Shown here in pieces: positions 49,330-60,721 of a DNA stretch of 64,000 bases. Below the pieces are notes generated by a model. The model was not told where the DNA came from and did no database searches. It worked only from the letters and a program-made list of their open reading frames with translations. The stretch comes from Desulfatitalea alkaliphila (GTDB lineage: Bacteria > Desulfobacterota > Desulfobacteria > Desulfobacterales > Desulfosarcinaceae), in NCBI RefSeq assembly GCF_022968795.1, contig NZ_JALJRB010000006.1:171946-235945 (forward strand), given 5' to 3'. The translations under genes were made by a program, and so were the position numbers. Position 1 is the first letter of the stretch. Every line of letters begins with the position of its first letter.

Positions 49330-50494
49330 CGTAGCACCGTGGTACCCGGGCGGTAATGGCGGACACCACCTCGTAGTGGATGGTGTCCAGCAGGTCGGCC
49401 AGGTCGCCGGCATCGATGGCCTGGTCCCTCTGCCGCCCCATGATCACCACCTCGTCCCCCACCGCCACTTCGGGGATTTCACCCACGTCGATCATCGTCA
49501 AATCCATGCAGACCCGTCCGACAATGGGGGCCCGGTATCCTCGCACCAACATGTGGCCCCGGTTGGACAGTGACCGTCGGTAACCGTCGGCGTATCCTAC
49601 CGGTATGGTGGCGATGCGGGTGGCTCGGGGGGTTGTATAGGTGCCGCCGTAACTAATCGATGTGCCGGCCGGGACCGTTTTGAGATGAATGACAGGGGCT
49701 TTGAGGGACATGACCGGTTGCAAATCGATCTCCGGTGAAACCACCTCGCGGGATGGGGGCAATCCGTAGACCGCGATGCCGGCGCGCACCATGTCCAGGT
49801 GGGCGGCGGGCATTTGCAGGATGGCGCCGCTGTTGGCCGCATGTTTCAGGGCGACGCTGAGACCCGCCCGTTCCAGCTGGTCCAGGAGGTCGAGGAAGCG
49901 GTCCAGCTGCCGTTGCGCGGAGCGCAGGTCCGACTGGTCGGCGGTGGCGAAGTGGGTGAAGATCCCTTGCAGATCGATGCCCGGCAGCCGGGCCGTCTCC
50001 AGCAGCTCCGCGACGGCCGAGGGCGATCCGGTCGGGCGCAATGCATCGCACATGAAACCGAGTCGTCCCATACCGGTGTCGATCTTGACATGCACCGGCA
50101 GCCGGCGGCCGGTCCGGCGGGCCGCCGCGGACAGGACGCGGGCCGCTGCCGTGGAGAAGACAGTAGGGGTAAGGTTGTTGGTGAACATTTGGTCCGCCCA
50201 CTGGGGCGGGGTGTGGCCGAAAATGAGGATGGGGGCGCTGATGCCCTGCCGGCGCAGCACAAGCCCCTCCGCCAGGTGGGCCACACCCAGGTCGGTGGCG
50301 CCGTGGGCCAGGGCGGTGCGCGCCACCGCGACGGCACCGTGCCCGTACCCGTCGGCCTTGACCGCCACCAGGAGCCGGGCCCGGGGGTGGGTGATGCGCC
50401 GCAGTAAACGGACGTTGTGCGCGACGGCCGCCAGGTCGATTTCCGCCCGAACACGGTCCGCCCCCGCCGCCGGTTCGTTCACCATTGCGCTCAT
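49307..50494 (-). CDS. alr: Alanine racemase
   Basis: 395 aa. PLP enzyme making D-alanine for peptidoglycan. Catalytic Lys in LLVAVKADGYGHGAVAV (about 45), HVKIDTGMGRLGF, and the catalytic Tyr region SYGGTYTTPRATRIATIPVG; C-terminal MDLTMIDVGEIPEVAVGDEV. The ATG overlaps the ald stop by four bases (ATGA), and no independent ribosome site is visible, so translation is probably coupled to ald. ald-alr pairing fits interconversion of alanine pools. Confidence 0.96.
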   Translation of the reverse strand: MSAMVNEPAAGADRVRAEIDLAAVAHNVRLLRRITHPRARLLVAVKADGYGHGAVAVARTALAHGATDLGVAHLAEGLVLRRQGISAPILIFGHTPPQWADQMFTNNLTPTVFSTAAARVLSAAARRTGRRLPVHVKIDTGMGRLGFMCDALRPTGSPSAVAELLETARLPGIDLQGIFTHFATADQSDLRSAQRQLDRFLDLLDQLERAGLSVALKHAANSGAILQMPAAHLDMVRAGIAVYGLPPSREVVSPEIDLQPVMSLKAPVIHLKTVPAGTSISYGGTYTTPRATRIATIPVGYADGYRRSLSNRGHMLVRGYRAPIVGRVCMDLTMIDVGEIPEVAVGDEVVIMGRQRDQAIDAGDLADLLDTIHYEVVSAITARVPRCYATAVPPD

Positions 50495-51603
50495 AACAGG
50501 GACGCCATGGGGGTCAAATCCATGCCGAAAGCCGCCGCCACACCCGGATGGGTGACCTTGCCCTGCACCACGTTGGCGCCTTTGCGGATTTCTTCATTCT
50601 CATGGCAAGCGCGGCGCCAACCCTTGTCGGCGATCTCCAGCGCGTAGGGCAAGGTGGCGTTGGTCAAGGCATGGGTGGCGGTGCGGGCCAATGTGCCGGG
50701 CATGTTGGCCACGGTGTAGTGAATCACCCCTTCCTCTACGTAGATGGGGTCGGCATGGGTGGTGGGACGGGAGGTTTCGAAACAGCCCCCCTGGTCGATG
50801 GCCACATCCACCAGCACGGCACCCCGCTTCATGGTCTTGAGCATCTCGCGGCTGACCAGGTGGGGTGCCTTGTTGCCTGGAATCAGCACCGCGCCGATGA
50901 CAACGTGGGCGCGGCGGATCCAATGGCGCAGATTCTCCGGGTTGGAGTGCAGCAGGAAGCAGTTGGCCGGCATGATGTCGGCCAACTGGCGCAGCCGGGC
51001 CAGGCTCTTTTCCAGCAGGTACACCCGGGCACCCAGGCCGCAGGCCATTTTGGCCGCATGGGTGCCGACCACGCCGCCGCCGATGATCACCACCGTGGCA
51101 GGCGCCACCCCCGGCACCCCGCCCAGCAGAACGCCCCGCCCGCCATGGGCCATTTCAAGATATTTGGCGGCTTGCTGGACGGCCATGCGCCCGGCCACCT
51201 CGCTCATGGGGGTCAACAGAGGCAAGGTGCCGTCGGCCTTTTGAATGGTTTCATAGGCGATGTTGACGGAACCGGCCTGGATCAACCCCCGGGTCAACGG
51301 TTGGTCGGCCGCCAGGTGCAGATAGGCGAAGAGGATCTGGTCGCGGCGGATCAGCTCGAATTCGGTTGGGAGGGGCTCCTTGACATGCAGGACCATCTCC
51401 GCCGCCTGGTACACATCGGCCGCCGCGGGCGCGATCCGGGCGCCGGCCGCCTGGTAGGTTTCATCTGCGAAGCCGACCGCCGCGCCGGCATTGCTTTCCA
51501 CCAGCACTTCATGACCGTGCAGGCGCATTTGTTCCACGCCGGCCGGCGTCATGGCCACCCTGTTCTCTTCCACCTTGATCTCTTTTAAAATGCCGACGCG
51601 CAT
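50491..51603 (-). CDS. ald: Alanine dehydrogenase
   Basis: 370 aa; ATG at 51603 after GGGGGAG. NAD-dependent pyruvate/L-alanine interconversion. N-terminal MRVGILKEIKVEENRVAMTP with Lys in VLHVKEPLPTEFELIR and His in LFAYLHLAAD, then Rossmann GGVPGVAPATVVIIGGGVVG (about 165-185) and VDVAIDQGGCFETSRPTTH. First gene of ald-alr; divergent from groES. Confidence 0.96.
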   Translation of the reverse strand: MRVGILKEIKVEENRVAMTPAGVEQMRLHGHEVLVESNAGAAVGFADETYQAAGARIAPAAADVYQAAEMVLHVKEPLPTEFELIRRDQILFAYLHLAADQPLTRGLIQAGSVNIAYETIQKADGTLPLLTPMSEVAGRMAVQQAAKYLEMAHGGRGVLLGGVPGVAPATVVIIGGGVVGTHAAKMACGLGARVYLLEKSLARLRQLADIMPANCFLLHSNPENLRHWIRRAHVVIGAVLIPGNKAPHLVSREMLKTMKRGAVLVDVAIDQGGCFETSRPTTHADPIYVEEGVIHYTVANMPGTLARTATHALTNATLPYALEIADKGWRRACHENEEIRKGANVVQGKVTHPGVAAAFGMDLTPMASLL

Positions 51604-51731
51604 TGCTGAAACTCCCCCGGCACCCGGTGCTTCGCCGGTGCCGATGTTGATATGGTAACGCAGGCCGGCAGACCTGTTCCGGTTGCCGGCGAACCAGTGC
51701 AATTTTGCAGCTTAAACGCATCCGGGGCGGC

Positions 51732-51759
51732 TTGACAAGCATAAATCGGTGGTTATCAT
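51732..51759 (+). promoter_or_regulatory. Sigma70-type promoter for groES-groEL
   Basis: TTGACA (51732-51737), 16-base spacer, TATCAT (51754-51759), about 190 bases before groES. The leader is long; no CIRCE operator is visible in it. Confidence 0.55.
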
Positions 51760-51949
51760 CTCGCGCGTAAAGCCTGCCACCGCGCAATTCGACCCGTGTT
51801 CTGTGGGCCGGTTGCGCGAGAGTGCATCGCGATCAAACCATTCAACCCAATTTGTGGACATCGGCCTGCCCGTTGCAGCGGTCCGCCGCAGTGTAACGGT
51901 TCAAAGACGGGTGGGCGATGTCGCCCAAGGTTCAAGGAGGTGGCACCAA

Positions 51950-52237
51950 ATGAGCATCAAACCTGTCAATGATCGCATCCTGGTCGTTCGTGTGGAGGAG
52001 GAGAAGAAGACCGCCGGCGGTATCATCATTCCCGACACGGCCAAGGAAAAGCCCCAGGAGGGCAAGGTGGTCGCCGTGGGGCCCGGTAAACTCGGCGAGG
52101 ACGGCAAGCGGGTCGCTTTGGAGGTGAAGGCGGGCGACCGGGTGTTGTTTTCCAAGTATGCCGGAACGGAAATCAAAATCGACGGCGTGGAACATCTATT
52201 CATGCGCGAAGACGACATTCTGGGTGTGTTGGAATAG
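51950..52237 (+). CDS. groES: Co-chaperonin GroES
   Basis: 95 aa; ATG at 51950 after AAGGAGGT (an upstream frame to 51749 is not supported). [20 protein letters not shown], mobile loop [20 protein letters not shown], and [18 protein letters not shown]. Caps GroEL. groEL follows by 30 bases. Confidence 0.97.
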   Translation: MSIKPVNDRILVVRVEEEKKTAGGIIIPDTAKEKPQEGKVVAVGPGKLGEDGKRVALEVKAGDRVLFSKYAGTEIKIDGVEHLFMREDDILGVLE

Positions 52238-52261
52238 TCGGCGCAACCAAGGAGGAGGTAA

Positions 52262-53896
<1,635 letters not shown>

Positions 53897-53921
53897 TCGA
53901 TCAGGGGGATCACCCCAAGGT

Positions 53922-53961
53922 AAAAGAAAACCCGCTCCCTTGCCGGAGCGGGTTTTCTTTT
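53922..53961. terminator. Bidirectional terminator between groEL and the thiolase
   Basis: A 17-base-pair stem, AAAAGAAAACCCGCTCC with GGAGCGGGTTTTCTTTT, loop CTTGCC. Serves groESL and the convergent thiolase gene. Confidence 0.9.
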
Positions 53962-54008
53962 GCCCTGAGGCATTGGTCACCTGAAACCGTCACCCATGCC
54001 GCTGCGAC

Positions 54009-55259
54009 CTAAAGCAATTCAAGGGCACACGCCATGGAAACCCCGCCGCCGCCGCAGAGGGTCGCCAGGCCCAAGGTTTTGCCCTCGCGGCGCAAGGCAT
54101 GGATCAGGGTCACCATGATGCGGCAACCGGTGGCGCCCACCGGATGGCCCAGGCCGATGCCCGAACCGTTGATGTTGGTGATTTCCCGGTTGAGCCCCAG
54201 CTCCTTTTCGCAGCCGAGGTACTGTCCGGCGAAGGCCTCGTTGAGCTCCACCAGTTCGAAGTCGGCGATCTGTAAACCGCTGCGATTCATCAGGTCTTGC
54301 ACCGCCGGCACCGGCGAAAGCCCCATGACCGAAGGGTGGCATGCACCGCGTCCCACCGCCTTGATGCGGGCCAGGGGCTTCAGATTCAAGGCTTTCGCCT
54401 TGTCGGCCGACATGACCACCATAGCCGCCGCGCCGTCGTTGATGCCGCTGCTGTTGCCGGCGGTCACTTTGCCGGTTTTGGGGATGAAGGCCGGCGGCAG
54501 CTTCTGCAGATCCTGCATCGTCAATCCCGGCCGGAAATGCTCGTCCTTGTCGAAGATCAGGGGCTCTTTCTTTCTGCGCGGAATCTCCATGGGCACGATC
54601 TCTTCCTTGAAGTACCCCTCCTGGGTGGCCCGTTCAACATTGTTGTGGCTGCGCAGGGCCACTTCGTCCATCTCTTCGCGGCTGATGTTCAGGTGCTGGG
54701 CGATGAACTCCGCCGTGTGCCCCATGATATAGGGTTTGCCGACAAATTGGCGCAAAGGCTCTTGGGTGGCATCCACGGGGCCGCTTTCAGGGTGCGGGAT
54801 GATGTGTGAGCCGCAGTGCAGCGCCTGGATGAGGGCGTCCATAAAGACCTGATCCTGGAGGCGGCAGCCCCACCGCGCCTTGGGCACCTGGTAGGCCACC
54901 CCCGACATGTGCTCCACGCCGCCGGCCAGAATGATGTCCGCCATGCCGGCCTGGATCATGGCCATGCCCGATATGGCCGCTTCCATTCCCGAGATGCAGA
55001 CCCGGTTGATGGTGGCCGCCGTCACGCTGTCGGGAATTCCCGCCAACAACGCCGCCACCCGGGTGACGTTCAACGCATCGGCGGGCTCCATGCAGTTGCC
55101 GAAGCGCACATCGTCGATGGTGGCCGGGTCTATCCCGGCGCGTTCGACCGCCGCGGCCATGGCGACGCGGGCGATTTCGGTGGCATGAATGTCGCGCAGG
55201 GTGCCTCCGAAGGCACCGATGGCGGTACGGCAAGCGGAAACGATAACGACTTCTTTCAT
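54009..55259 (-). CDS. Acetyl-CoA C-acyltransferase (thiolase)
   Basis: 416 aa; ATG at 55259 after AAGGAG. N-terminal EVVIVSACRTAIGAFGGTL; nucleophilic Cys in INRVCISGMEAAI (about 90); NEAFAGQYLG and GSGIGLGHPVGATG with the His, and the second Cys in TLCGGGGVSMACALE. This arrangement is a biosynthetic/degradative thiolase of the ThlA/AtoB type, slightly longer than usual through a loop around 155-195. Substrate chain length is not determined. Alone, with an inverted-repeat element upstream. Confidence 0.94.
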   Translation of the reverse strand: MKEVVIVSACRTAIGAFGGTLRDIHATEIARVAMAAAVERAGIDPATIDDVRFGNCMEPADALNVTRVAALLAGIPDSVTAATINRVCISGMEAAISGMAMIQAGMADIILAGGVEHMSGVAYQVPKARWGCRLQDQVFMDALIQALHCGSHIIPHPESGPVDATQEPLRQFVGKPYIMGHTAEFIAQHLNISREEMDEVALRSHNNVERATQEGYFKEEIVPMEIPRRKKEPLIFDKDEHFRPGLTMQDLQKLPPAFIPKTGKVTAGNSSGINDGAAAMVVMSADKAKALNLKPLARIKAVGRGACHPSVMGLSPVPAVQDLMNRSGLQIADFELVELNEAFAGQYLGCEKELGLNREITNINGSGIGLGHPVGATGCRIMVTLIHALRREGKTLGLATLCGGGGVSMACALELL

Positions 55260-55463
55260 TTGGGCTCCTTGTGTCTGGCTGGGTCGTTGGGAAATCCATC
55301 GATTGGGCCGATACGCCTGGGAAGGGAAGGGAATGGACGGTACCCTGCACCTGAAAGGATCGACGCCAATGAAAAGCATCAGTTAACTCAGCCGCAAAAG
55401 AGTGTCAAGCAGCCATAAAATGAAACATCCTAAATAAATGAACTTCATCCGTTGAATTGCAAC

Positions 55464-55568
55464 GATGCGCTTCCTTCGTCAGCGCATCCTATCATCCTCG
55501 CCAATGCAAAGCAGAGGCGACAGGGAAAAACCCTAAACCATAGGATGTGCTGACGAAGGAAGCGCATC
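55464..55568. repeat. Nested inverted-repeat element (REP/MITE-like)
   Basis: Arms of 29 bases at 55464-55492 and 55540-55568 are reverse complements with one mismatch (a G.T in RNA), separated by 47 bases. Each arm is itself a palindrome: GATGCGCT, nine bases, AGCGCATC. The spacer holds a small AGGG/CCCT hairpin. No target-site duplication or transposase is seen here. Resembles paired REP sequences or a miniature element. Confidence 0.85.
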
Positions 55569-55650
55569 AAAACCCATCTGCCGCGCATTCTCCGGCTCAC
55601 AGGAAAACGGGGGGCGCATTTGGATCCCCTTTTACCGGGGCAAAAACATC

Positions 55651-55679
55651 TTGACAGCCTCAATGTCAACCGATAGGTT
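55651..55679 (+). promoter_or_regulatory. Sigma70 promoter for the aromatic operon
   Basis: TTGACA (55651-55656), 17-base spacer, TAGGTT (55674-55679), about 90 bases before aroE. Confidence 0.6.
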
Positions 55680-55770
55680 CGGTACCTGTTTTATTTAACC
55701 GTTCCAATAGGTTGAATCTGTCTTGGGGCGGCAGGCATTCCCATCCGCCCGACCCGTCAAGGAGAATACA

Positions 55771-56628
55771 ATGGTCCAGCCAACGGCCAGCGGGAACGGC
55801 CCGCAGGGGATTTTGCCGGCCATCGATACCCGCACCCGCCTCTACGGTGTGATCGGGGCCCCCGTGGGCCACAGCCTCAGCCCGGCGATGCACAATGCCG
55901 CCCTGCAGGCCATGGGGTGCAACGCGGTCTACCTGGCTTTCCACACCACCGATCCGGCCGGTGCCTTGGCGGGGATGCGGGCGTTGGGCATGGGCGGTTT
56001 GAGCGTCACCATTCCCCACAAGGTTTCGGTCATGGCCCATCTGGACGAAATGGATCCCCTGGCGCGGCGCATCGGCGCGGTCAATACTGTGGTGCCCCGG
56101 GAGGGCCGATTGTTTGGATACAATACCGATTGCTTTGGTGCCCTTGCCGCGTTAAAAGAGAGGGTCGATCCGGCGGGCAAGCAGGTGGCGCTGCTGGGCG
56201 CCGGTGGCGCCGCACGCGCCGTTGGCTTCGGTTTGGTGGACGCGGCGGCCCGGGTCACCCTGTTCAACCGCAATGCCCAACGGGGCCGTGCGCTGGCGCA
56301 AGCCCTGGGCATCGAGTGGCTTCCCCTGGAAGAGTTGGCGCGCCACCGGGCCGATATCCTGATCAACACCACATCGGTGGGCATGCACCCGGATACGGGG
56401 CGGATGCCGGTGCCTGCCGATTGCCTGCGGTCCGGCATGGTGGTGATGGATATCGTATACAACCCCCTGGAGACCCGCCTGCTGCGGGAAGCCCGCGCCG
56501 CCGGATGCGAAGTGGTCGACGGCGTGGCCATGTTCGTGCACCAGGGCGCGCGCCAGCTCGCCTTGTGGACCGGTCGACGGCCGCCCGTAGAGATCATGCG
56601 CCGTACGGTCCTGGCCTGTTTGACATAA
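55771..56628 (+). CDS. aroE: Shikimate dehydrogenase
   Basis: 285 aa, AAGGAG upstream of the ATG at 55771. Reduces dehydroshikimate with NADPH. Shikimate-binding GHSLSPAMHNAALQAMG and SVTIPHKVSVM (catalytic Lys), NTDCFGA with Asp, and Rossmann VALLGAGGAARAVGFGL. A short N-terminal extension (about 25 residues) precedes the domain. First gene of a six-gene aro operon; aroA follows by 13 bases. aroF/aroB type genes are not present upstream. Confidence 0.96.
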   Translation: MVQPTASGNGPQGILPAIDTRTRLYGVIGAPVGHSLSPAMHNAALQAMGCNAVYLAFHTTDPAGALAGMRALGMGGLSVTIPHKVSVMAHLDEMDPLARRIGAVNTVVPREGRLFGYNTDCFGALAALKERVDPAGKQVALLGAGGAARAVGFGLVDAAARVTLFNRNAQRGRALAQALGIEWLPLEELARHRADILINTTSVGMHPDTGRMPVPADCLRSGMVVMDIVYNPLETRLLREARAAGCEVVDGVAMFVHQGARQLALWTGRRPPVEIMRRTVLACLT

Positions 56629-56641
56629 CGAGAGAGGCTTC

Positions 56642-57904
56642 ATGATCCCAATTGCGTGCCGGCCCATGCGGCCGGCGGTGACCATCGGGGTGCCCGGCTC
56701 CAAGAGCTACACCCATCGCCTGCTGATCGCGGCGGCCCTGTCCGACGGCCCCTGCCGCATCGCCAATCCGTTGCGCAGCGATGATACTTTGCTGACCTTG
56801 GCGGCCTTGGGGGATATGGGCGTGCCTTACCGGGACGACGGCGCGGCCATACATGTGCAGGGCGTCGTCGGCCGCCTGGCGGCCCACGCGAAGCCCATCG
56901 ATCTGGGCAATTCGGGTACCTCCATGCGGTTGCTCAGCGGCGTGGCCATCCTCGGTCAAGGCGAATACTGCTTCACCGGCACGCCCCGCATGCAACAGCG
57001 GCCCATGCAACCGTTGCTGGACAGCCTGAACCAACTGGGGGTGGCGGCCCGTTCGCGGCACGGCAACGGCTGTCCGCCGATTCTCATTCCCGGCGGTGTT
57101 CCCCCGGGGCGGCACACCACCATCGACTGCGGTACCAGCAGCCAATATCTTTCGGCTCTGTTGCTGGCAGGTCCCTGCCTGCCCGACGGCCTGAACGTGG
57201 AAGTGGTCCGTGGCCCGGTTTCGCAACCCTACATCGACATGACCCTGGACATAATGGGGTTGTTCGACATTTCGGTGGCACGGGAGGGCTACACCCGTTT
57301 CGAGGTGCCCGGCGGGCAGACCTACCACGCCGGCGATCATGCCGTGGAGGCCGACGGATCCCAGGCGGGCTACTTCTGGGCCGCCGCCGCCATTACCGGC
57401 AGCCGAATCAAGGTGCGGGGGGTCACGCCGGCCTCGCGCCAGGGAGACGTGGGCCTGGCCGAGGTGTTCGGTCGCATGGGATGCCGCGTCGAACACGAAC
57501 CGGACGGCACCACCGTCAGCGGTGGACCGCTGACCGCCATCGATGTGGACATGGGCCACATGCCCGATATGGTGCCCACCCTGGCGGTGGTGGCGGCCTT
57601 CGCCCGCGGCACGACCACCATTCGCAATGTGGCGCACCTGCGGGCCAAGGAGAGCGATCGCCTGGAGGCGGTGGCCCAGGAACTGACCCGGATGGGGGTG
57701 GCCGTGCAGTGCGGACCCGACCAACTGCAGGTGACCGGCGGTCGTGCCCACGGGGCCGAAATCCACACCTATGACGATCACCGCATCGCCATGAGTTTCG
57801 CCGTGGCCGGTCTCAAGGTGCCCGGGGTTGTGATCACCGGTGAAAATTGCGTGAGTAAGTCGTTTCCCGATTTCTGGGAGGTGTTCCAGGAGCTCTATCC
57901 GTGA
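56642..57904 (+). CDS. aroA: 3-phosphoshikimate 1-carboxyvinyltransferase (EPSP synthase)
   Basis: 420 aa, GAGAGAGG upstream. Condenses shikimate-3-phosphate with PEP. N-terminal VPGSKSYTHRLLIAAAL, DLGNSGTSMRLLSGVAIL, and C-terminal RAKESDRLEAVAQELT with the active-site Glu and Lys. Its stop overlaps the aroK start by four bases (GTGA), indicating coupling. Confidence 0.97.
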   Translation: MIPIACRPMRPAVTIGVPGSKSYTHRLLIAAALSDGPCRIANPLRSDDTLLTLAALGDMGVPYRDDGAAIHVQGVVGRLAAHAKPIDLGNSGTSMRLLSGVAILGQGEYCFTGTPRMQQRPMQPLLDSLNQLGVAARSRHGNGCPPILIPGGVPPGRHTTIDCGTSSQYLSALLLAGPCLPDGLNVEVVRGPVSQPYIDMTLDIMGLFDISVAREGYTRFEVPGGQTYHAGDHAVEADGSQAGYFWAAAAITGSRIKVRGVTPASRQGDVGLAEVFGRMGCRVEHEPDGTTVSGGPLTAIDVDMGHMPDMVPTLAVVAAFARGTTTIRNVAHLRAKESDRLEAVAQELTRMGVAVQCGPDQLQVTGGRAHGAEIHTYDDHRIAMSFAVAGLKVPGVVITGENCVSKSFPDFWEVFQELYP

Positions 57905-58455
57905 ACAACATCTTCCTCATCGGCTATCGCTGCACCGGCAAGACCACATTGGGCCGGGCATTGGCCCGGCGGCTGGATCGCCCCTTCGTGGACACCGACG
58001 ACGCCATCACAGCCGCTACCGGCCAGGACATCCGCACCCTGGTGAACCGTTGCGGCTGGGACCACTTCCGCGATTTGGAGCGCCGGCAGATCGCCGCATC
58101 GGCGCGCTTGACGCACCATGTGGTCGCCACCGGCGGCGGCGCCGTGCTGGCAGCGGAGAACGTGGCCGCCATGCGGGCCGGCGGCACCGTGGTGTGGCTG
58201 CGTTGCCGCCCCGACACCATCGAGCGGCTGATGCGGGCCGACGTGCGCAGCGACGCCATGCGCCCCCGCCTAACGGGAGACGGTCTGCGCCGGGAAATCG
58301 AAACCACCCTGGCGGCTCGCGAACCGCTCTATCGGCGGGCCATGCACTTCGCCTTGGACACCGACGACTTCGACATCGACCGGCTGTGTGATACCATCAT
58401 CGCAGCCGTGCAAGCGTCAGGCCCGACACCCCCGGACTACACCACAAACCAATAA
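57901..58455 (+). CDS. aroK: Shikimate kinase
   Basis: 184 aa starting at GTG inside the aroA stop. P-loop [20 protein letters not shown], shikimate-binding DTDDAI and the [14 protein letters not shown] segments, lid Arg in [15 protein letters not shown]. Phosphorylates shikimate. The biosynthetic order aroE-aroA-aroK-aroC runs over four consecutive genes. Confidence 0.95.
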   Translation: MNNIFLIGYRCTGKTTLGRALARRLDRPFVDTDDAITAATGQDIRTLVNRCGWDHFRDLERRQIAASARLTHHVVATGGGAVLAAENVAAMRAGGTVVWLRCRPDTIERLMRADVRSDAMRPRLTGDGLRREIETTLAAREPLYRRAMHFALDTDDFDIDRLCDTIIAAVQASGPTPPDYTTNQ

Positions 58456-58466
58456 GGGGTTTGCCC

Positions 58467-59564
58467 ATGTCCAGCACTTTCGGCACCTTGTTTCGCGTTA
58501 CGACCTTCGGCGAGTCCCACTGTCCCGGCGTGGGGGCGGTGGTGGACGGCTGCCCACCGCGGCTGGCCCTGACGGCGGAGGATATTCAACGCCAGCTCGA
58601 CCGGCGGCGGCCCGGCCAGAGCGCCATGACCACGGATCGCCAGGAGGGGGATCGGGTCGCCATTCTTTCCGGGGTGGAGAACGGCCACACCCTCGGCACC
58701 CCCATCGCCCTGCTGGTGCCCAACCGGGACCAGCGTCCGGGGGATTACGCCGAGATGGCCGCAGTACCGCGTCCCTCCCATGCCGATTTCACTTACCAGA
58801 CCAAGTACGGCATCCGCGCGGCAAGTGGCGGCGGGCGTTCCAGCGCCCGCGAAACCATCGGGCGGGTGGCCGCCGGCGCCATCGCCGAAAAGATCCTGGC
58901 CGAGCGGTTCGGCATTCAGGTGGTGGCCTGGGTCAGCGCCGTGGGCGAGGTGGTCGCCGATGGGGTGGATATGGCCGCAATCGATCGGCAAACGGTGGAC
59001 GGCACCCCGGTGCGCTGTCCGGACCCGGCGGCCGCACCGGCCATGACGGCCGCGATCCAGGCGGCAAGGGACGATCAAGACTCCTTGGGCGGAATGGTCT
59101 CCTGCGTCTGCCGCAATGTGCCGGCGGGCCTGGGCGAGCCGGTGTTCGACAAACTCGAGGCGCTGCTGGCCCACGCCATGCTCTCCATTCCGGCCACCAA
59201 AGGGTTCGAGATCGGCTCGGGGTTCGCCGGCACCCGGCTGCGGGGATCGCTCCACAACGATCCCTTCGTTCAGAAAGGGGACCGCCTGGGCACCCTGAGC
59301 AACCACAGCGGCGGCATCCAGGGGGGCATCAGCAACGGCGAGGCCATCCATTTCCGGGTGGCCTTCAAACCACCGGCCACCATCGGCAGGGCTCAGACCA
59401 CGGCCGATTTCGCCGGCCGACAGGTCGCCCTGGCCGCCAAGGGACGCCACGATCCGTGCGTGGTGCCACGGGCCGTACCCATCGTGGAGGCCATGGCGGC
59501 CCTGGTCCTGTTGGACGCCGTGCTGCGCCAGGCGGCACGCTGCATGGGGAGGCTGCAACCATGA
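58467..59564 (+). CDS. aroC: Chorismate synthase
   Basis: 365 aa; ATG at 58467 after AAGGGG (a TTG at 58461 is less likely). FMN-dependent elimination to chorismate. Signatures [38 protein letters not shown] and [19 protein letters not shown]. Normal length. Stop overlaps the next start (ATGA). Confidence 0.97.
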   Translation: MSSTFGTLFRVTTFGESHCPGVGAVVDGCPPRLALTAEDIQRQLDRRRPGQSAMTTDRQEGDRVAILSGVENGHTLGTPIALLVPNRDQRPGDYAEMAAVPRPSHADFTYQTKYGIRAASGGGRSSARETIGRVAAGAIAEKILAERFGIQVVAWVSAVGEVVADGVDMAAIDRQTVDGTPVRCPDPAAAPAMTAAIQAARDDQDSLGGMVSCVCRNVPAGLGEPVFDKLEALLAHAMLSIPATKGFEIGSGFAGTRLRGSLHNDPFVQKGDRLGTLSNHSGGIQGGISNGEAIHFRVAFKPPATIGRAQTTADFAGRQVALAAKGRHDPCVVPRAVPIVEAMAALVLLDAVLRQAARCMGRLQP

Positions 59565-60721
59565 ACGGCGGCGATCCCCCGTTTGCCCAGCGGATCGCGC
59601 AGGTGAGCGAATCCCACACCACCCGTATCTTCACCCGGGCGCAACAGATGCGGGCCCGGGGGCGCGATATCATCAGTCTGGCCGTGGGCGAACCGGATTT
59701 CGACACGCCGGCGCCCATTCTGCACGCCACCGCTCGCGCCCTGGCCGATGGGCGCACCCGCTACGGTCCGGTGGCCGGCGAACCCGGGCTGCGCGAGCGC
59801 CTGGCCGCCGGTTTCGAGGGTTTCAGCGCGGATCGGATCCTGGTGACCAACGGCGCCAAGCAGGCGCTCTTCTCCCTGTTTCAGGTGCTGTGTGACTCTG
59901 GCGACGAGGTGATCCTCCCCCGGCCCTGTTGGGTCAGCTTCACCGAACAGATCCAGCTGGCCGGGGCCCGGCCGGTGCTGGTGGACACCGACGCGGGGTT
60001 CCAGCTCGATCCCGACCGGATCGCAAAGGCGGTAACACCGCGCACGCGGGCCATTCTCATCAACAGCCCCAACAACCCCACCGGCGCGGTTTACGGGGCC
60101 GACGCCCTGGCCGCCGTGGCCGCCATCGCCGCCGAACAGCGCGTCTGGCTGATCGCCGACGAAGCGTACCACGTTTTCACCTATGGGGACCGTCCCCATG
60201 TGCCGGTGCTGGGCCTGAGTCCCGCGCCGGATGGGGTGATCACCGTGCGCAGCTTTTCCAAGCAGTTCAACATGACCGGCTTTCGGATCGGTTACGTGGC
60301 CGCCGCGCCGTCGGTCATCCAGGCCCTGACCCGCTTGCAAAGCCACACCACCGGTAATGTGTGCACCTTCGCCCAATACGGGGCCCTGGCCGCCCTGGAG
60401 ATGGACCCGGCGCTCATCGACCGGCGCCGCGTCGCATTGCGCCGCCGGCGGGATCTGGCGCTGGGCCTGGCGCGTGCCCTGTTCACATGCGCCGGCGCCC
60501 AAGGGGCGTTCTATATCTTCGCCGATGTGTCGGCCCACCTGCGGGCGGGACAATCCAGCGCGGACCTGGCCCTGCGGCTGCTCGACGCGGCCGGCGTGGC
60601 CGTGGTACCGGGCGAGGCTTTTCACGGCCCCGGCCACATCCGCATCTCCTATGGCTGCGACAGCGCGACCCTGGGACGGGCCTTCGCCCGCATCAAAGAG
60701 GGGATCAAAGAGGGGTTATGA
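59561..60721 (+). CDS. Class I PLP aminotransferase, probably aromatic/aspartate type
   Basis: 386 aa, ATG overlapping the aroC stop. Fold-type I motifs: [34 protein letters not shown] and PLP-lysine [17 protein letters not shown]. The position between chorismate synthase and a TyrA-like gene suggests transamination of an aromatic keto acid or prephenate (to arogenate), but AspC-type proteins have broad specificity, so this is inference. Confidence 0.9.
   Translation: MNGGDPPFAQRIAQVSESHTTRIFTRAQQMRARGRDIISLAVGEPDFDTPAPILHATARALADGRTRYGPVAGEPGLRERLAAGFEGFSADRILVTNGAKQALFSLFQVLCDSGDEVILPRPCWVSFTEQIQLAGARPVLVDTDAGFQLDPDRIAKAVTPRTRAILINSPNNPTGAVYGADALAAVAAIAAEQRVWLIADEAYHVFTYGDRPHVPVLGLSPAPDGVITVRSFSKQFNMTGFRIGYVAAAPSVIQALTRLQSHTTGNVCTFAQYGALAALEMDPALIDRRRVALRRRRDLALGLARALFTCAGAQGAFYIFADVSAHLRAGQSSADLALRLLDAAGVAVVPGEAFHGPGHIRISYGCDSATLGRAFARIKEGIKEGL

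Larger units (their letters stand above)
55260..55770. other. Intergenic region between the thiolase and aroE
   Basis: 511 bases with no convincing gene. It holds an inverted-repeat element at 55464-55568 and a promoter at 55651-55679. A GGGG/CCCC hairpin around 55626-55641 (CCCCTTTTACCGGGG) follows the element. A 74-codon frame on the minus strand (55445-55669) is largely made of the repeat and is not counted. Confidence 0.5.

Noticed and set aside
55445..55669. 74-codon minus-strand frame in the nested repeat
   Set aside because: Most of it is the repeat arms and spacer; no ribosome site or homology visible. More likely a by-product of the repeat.
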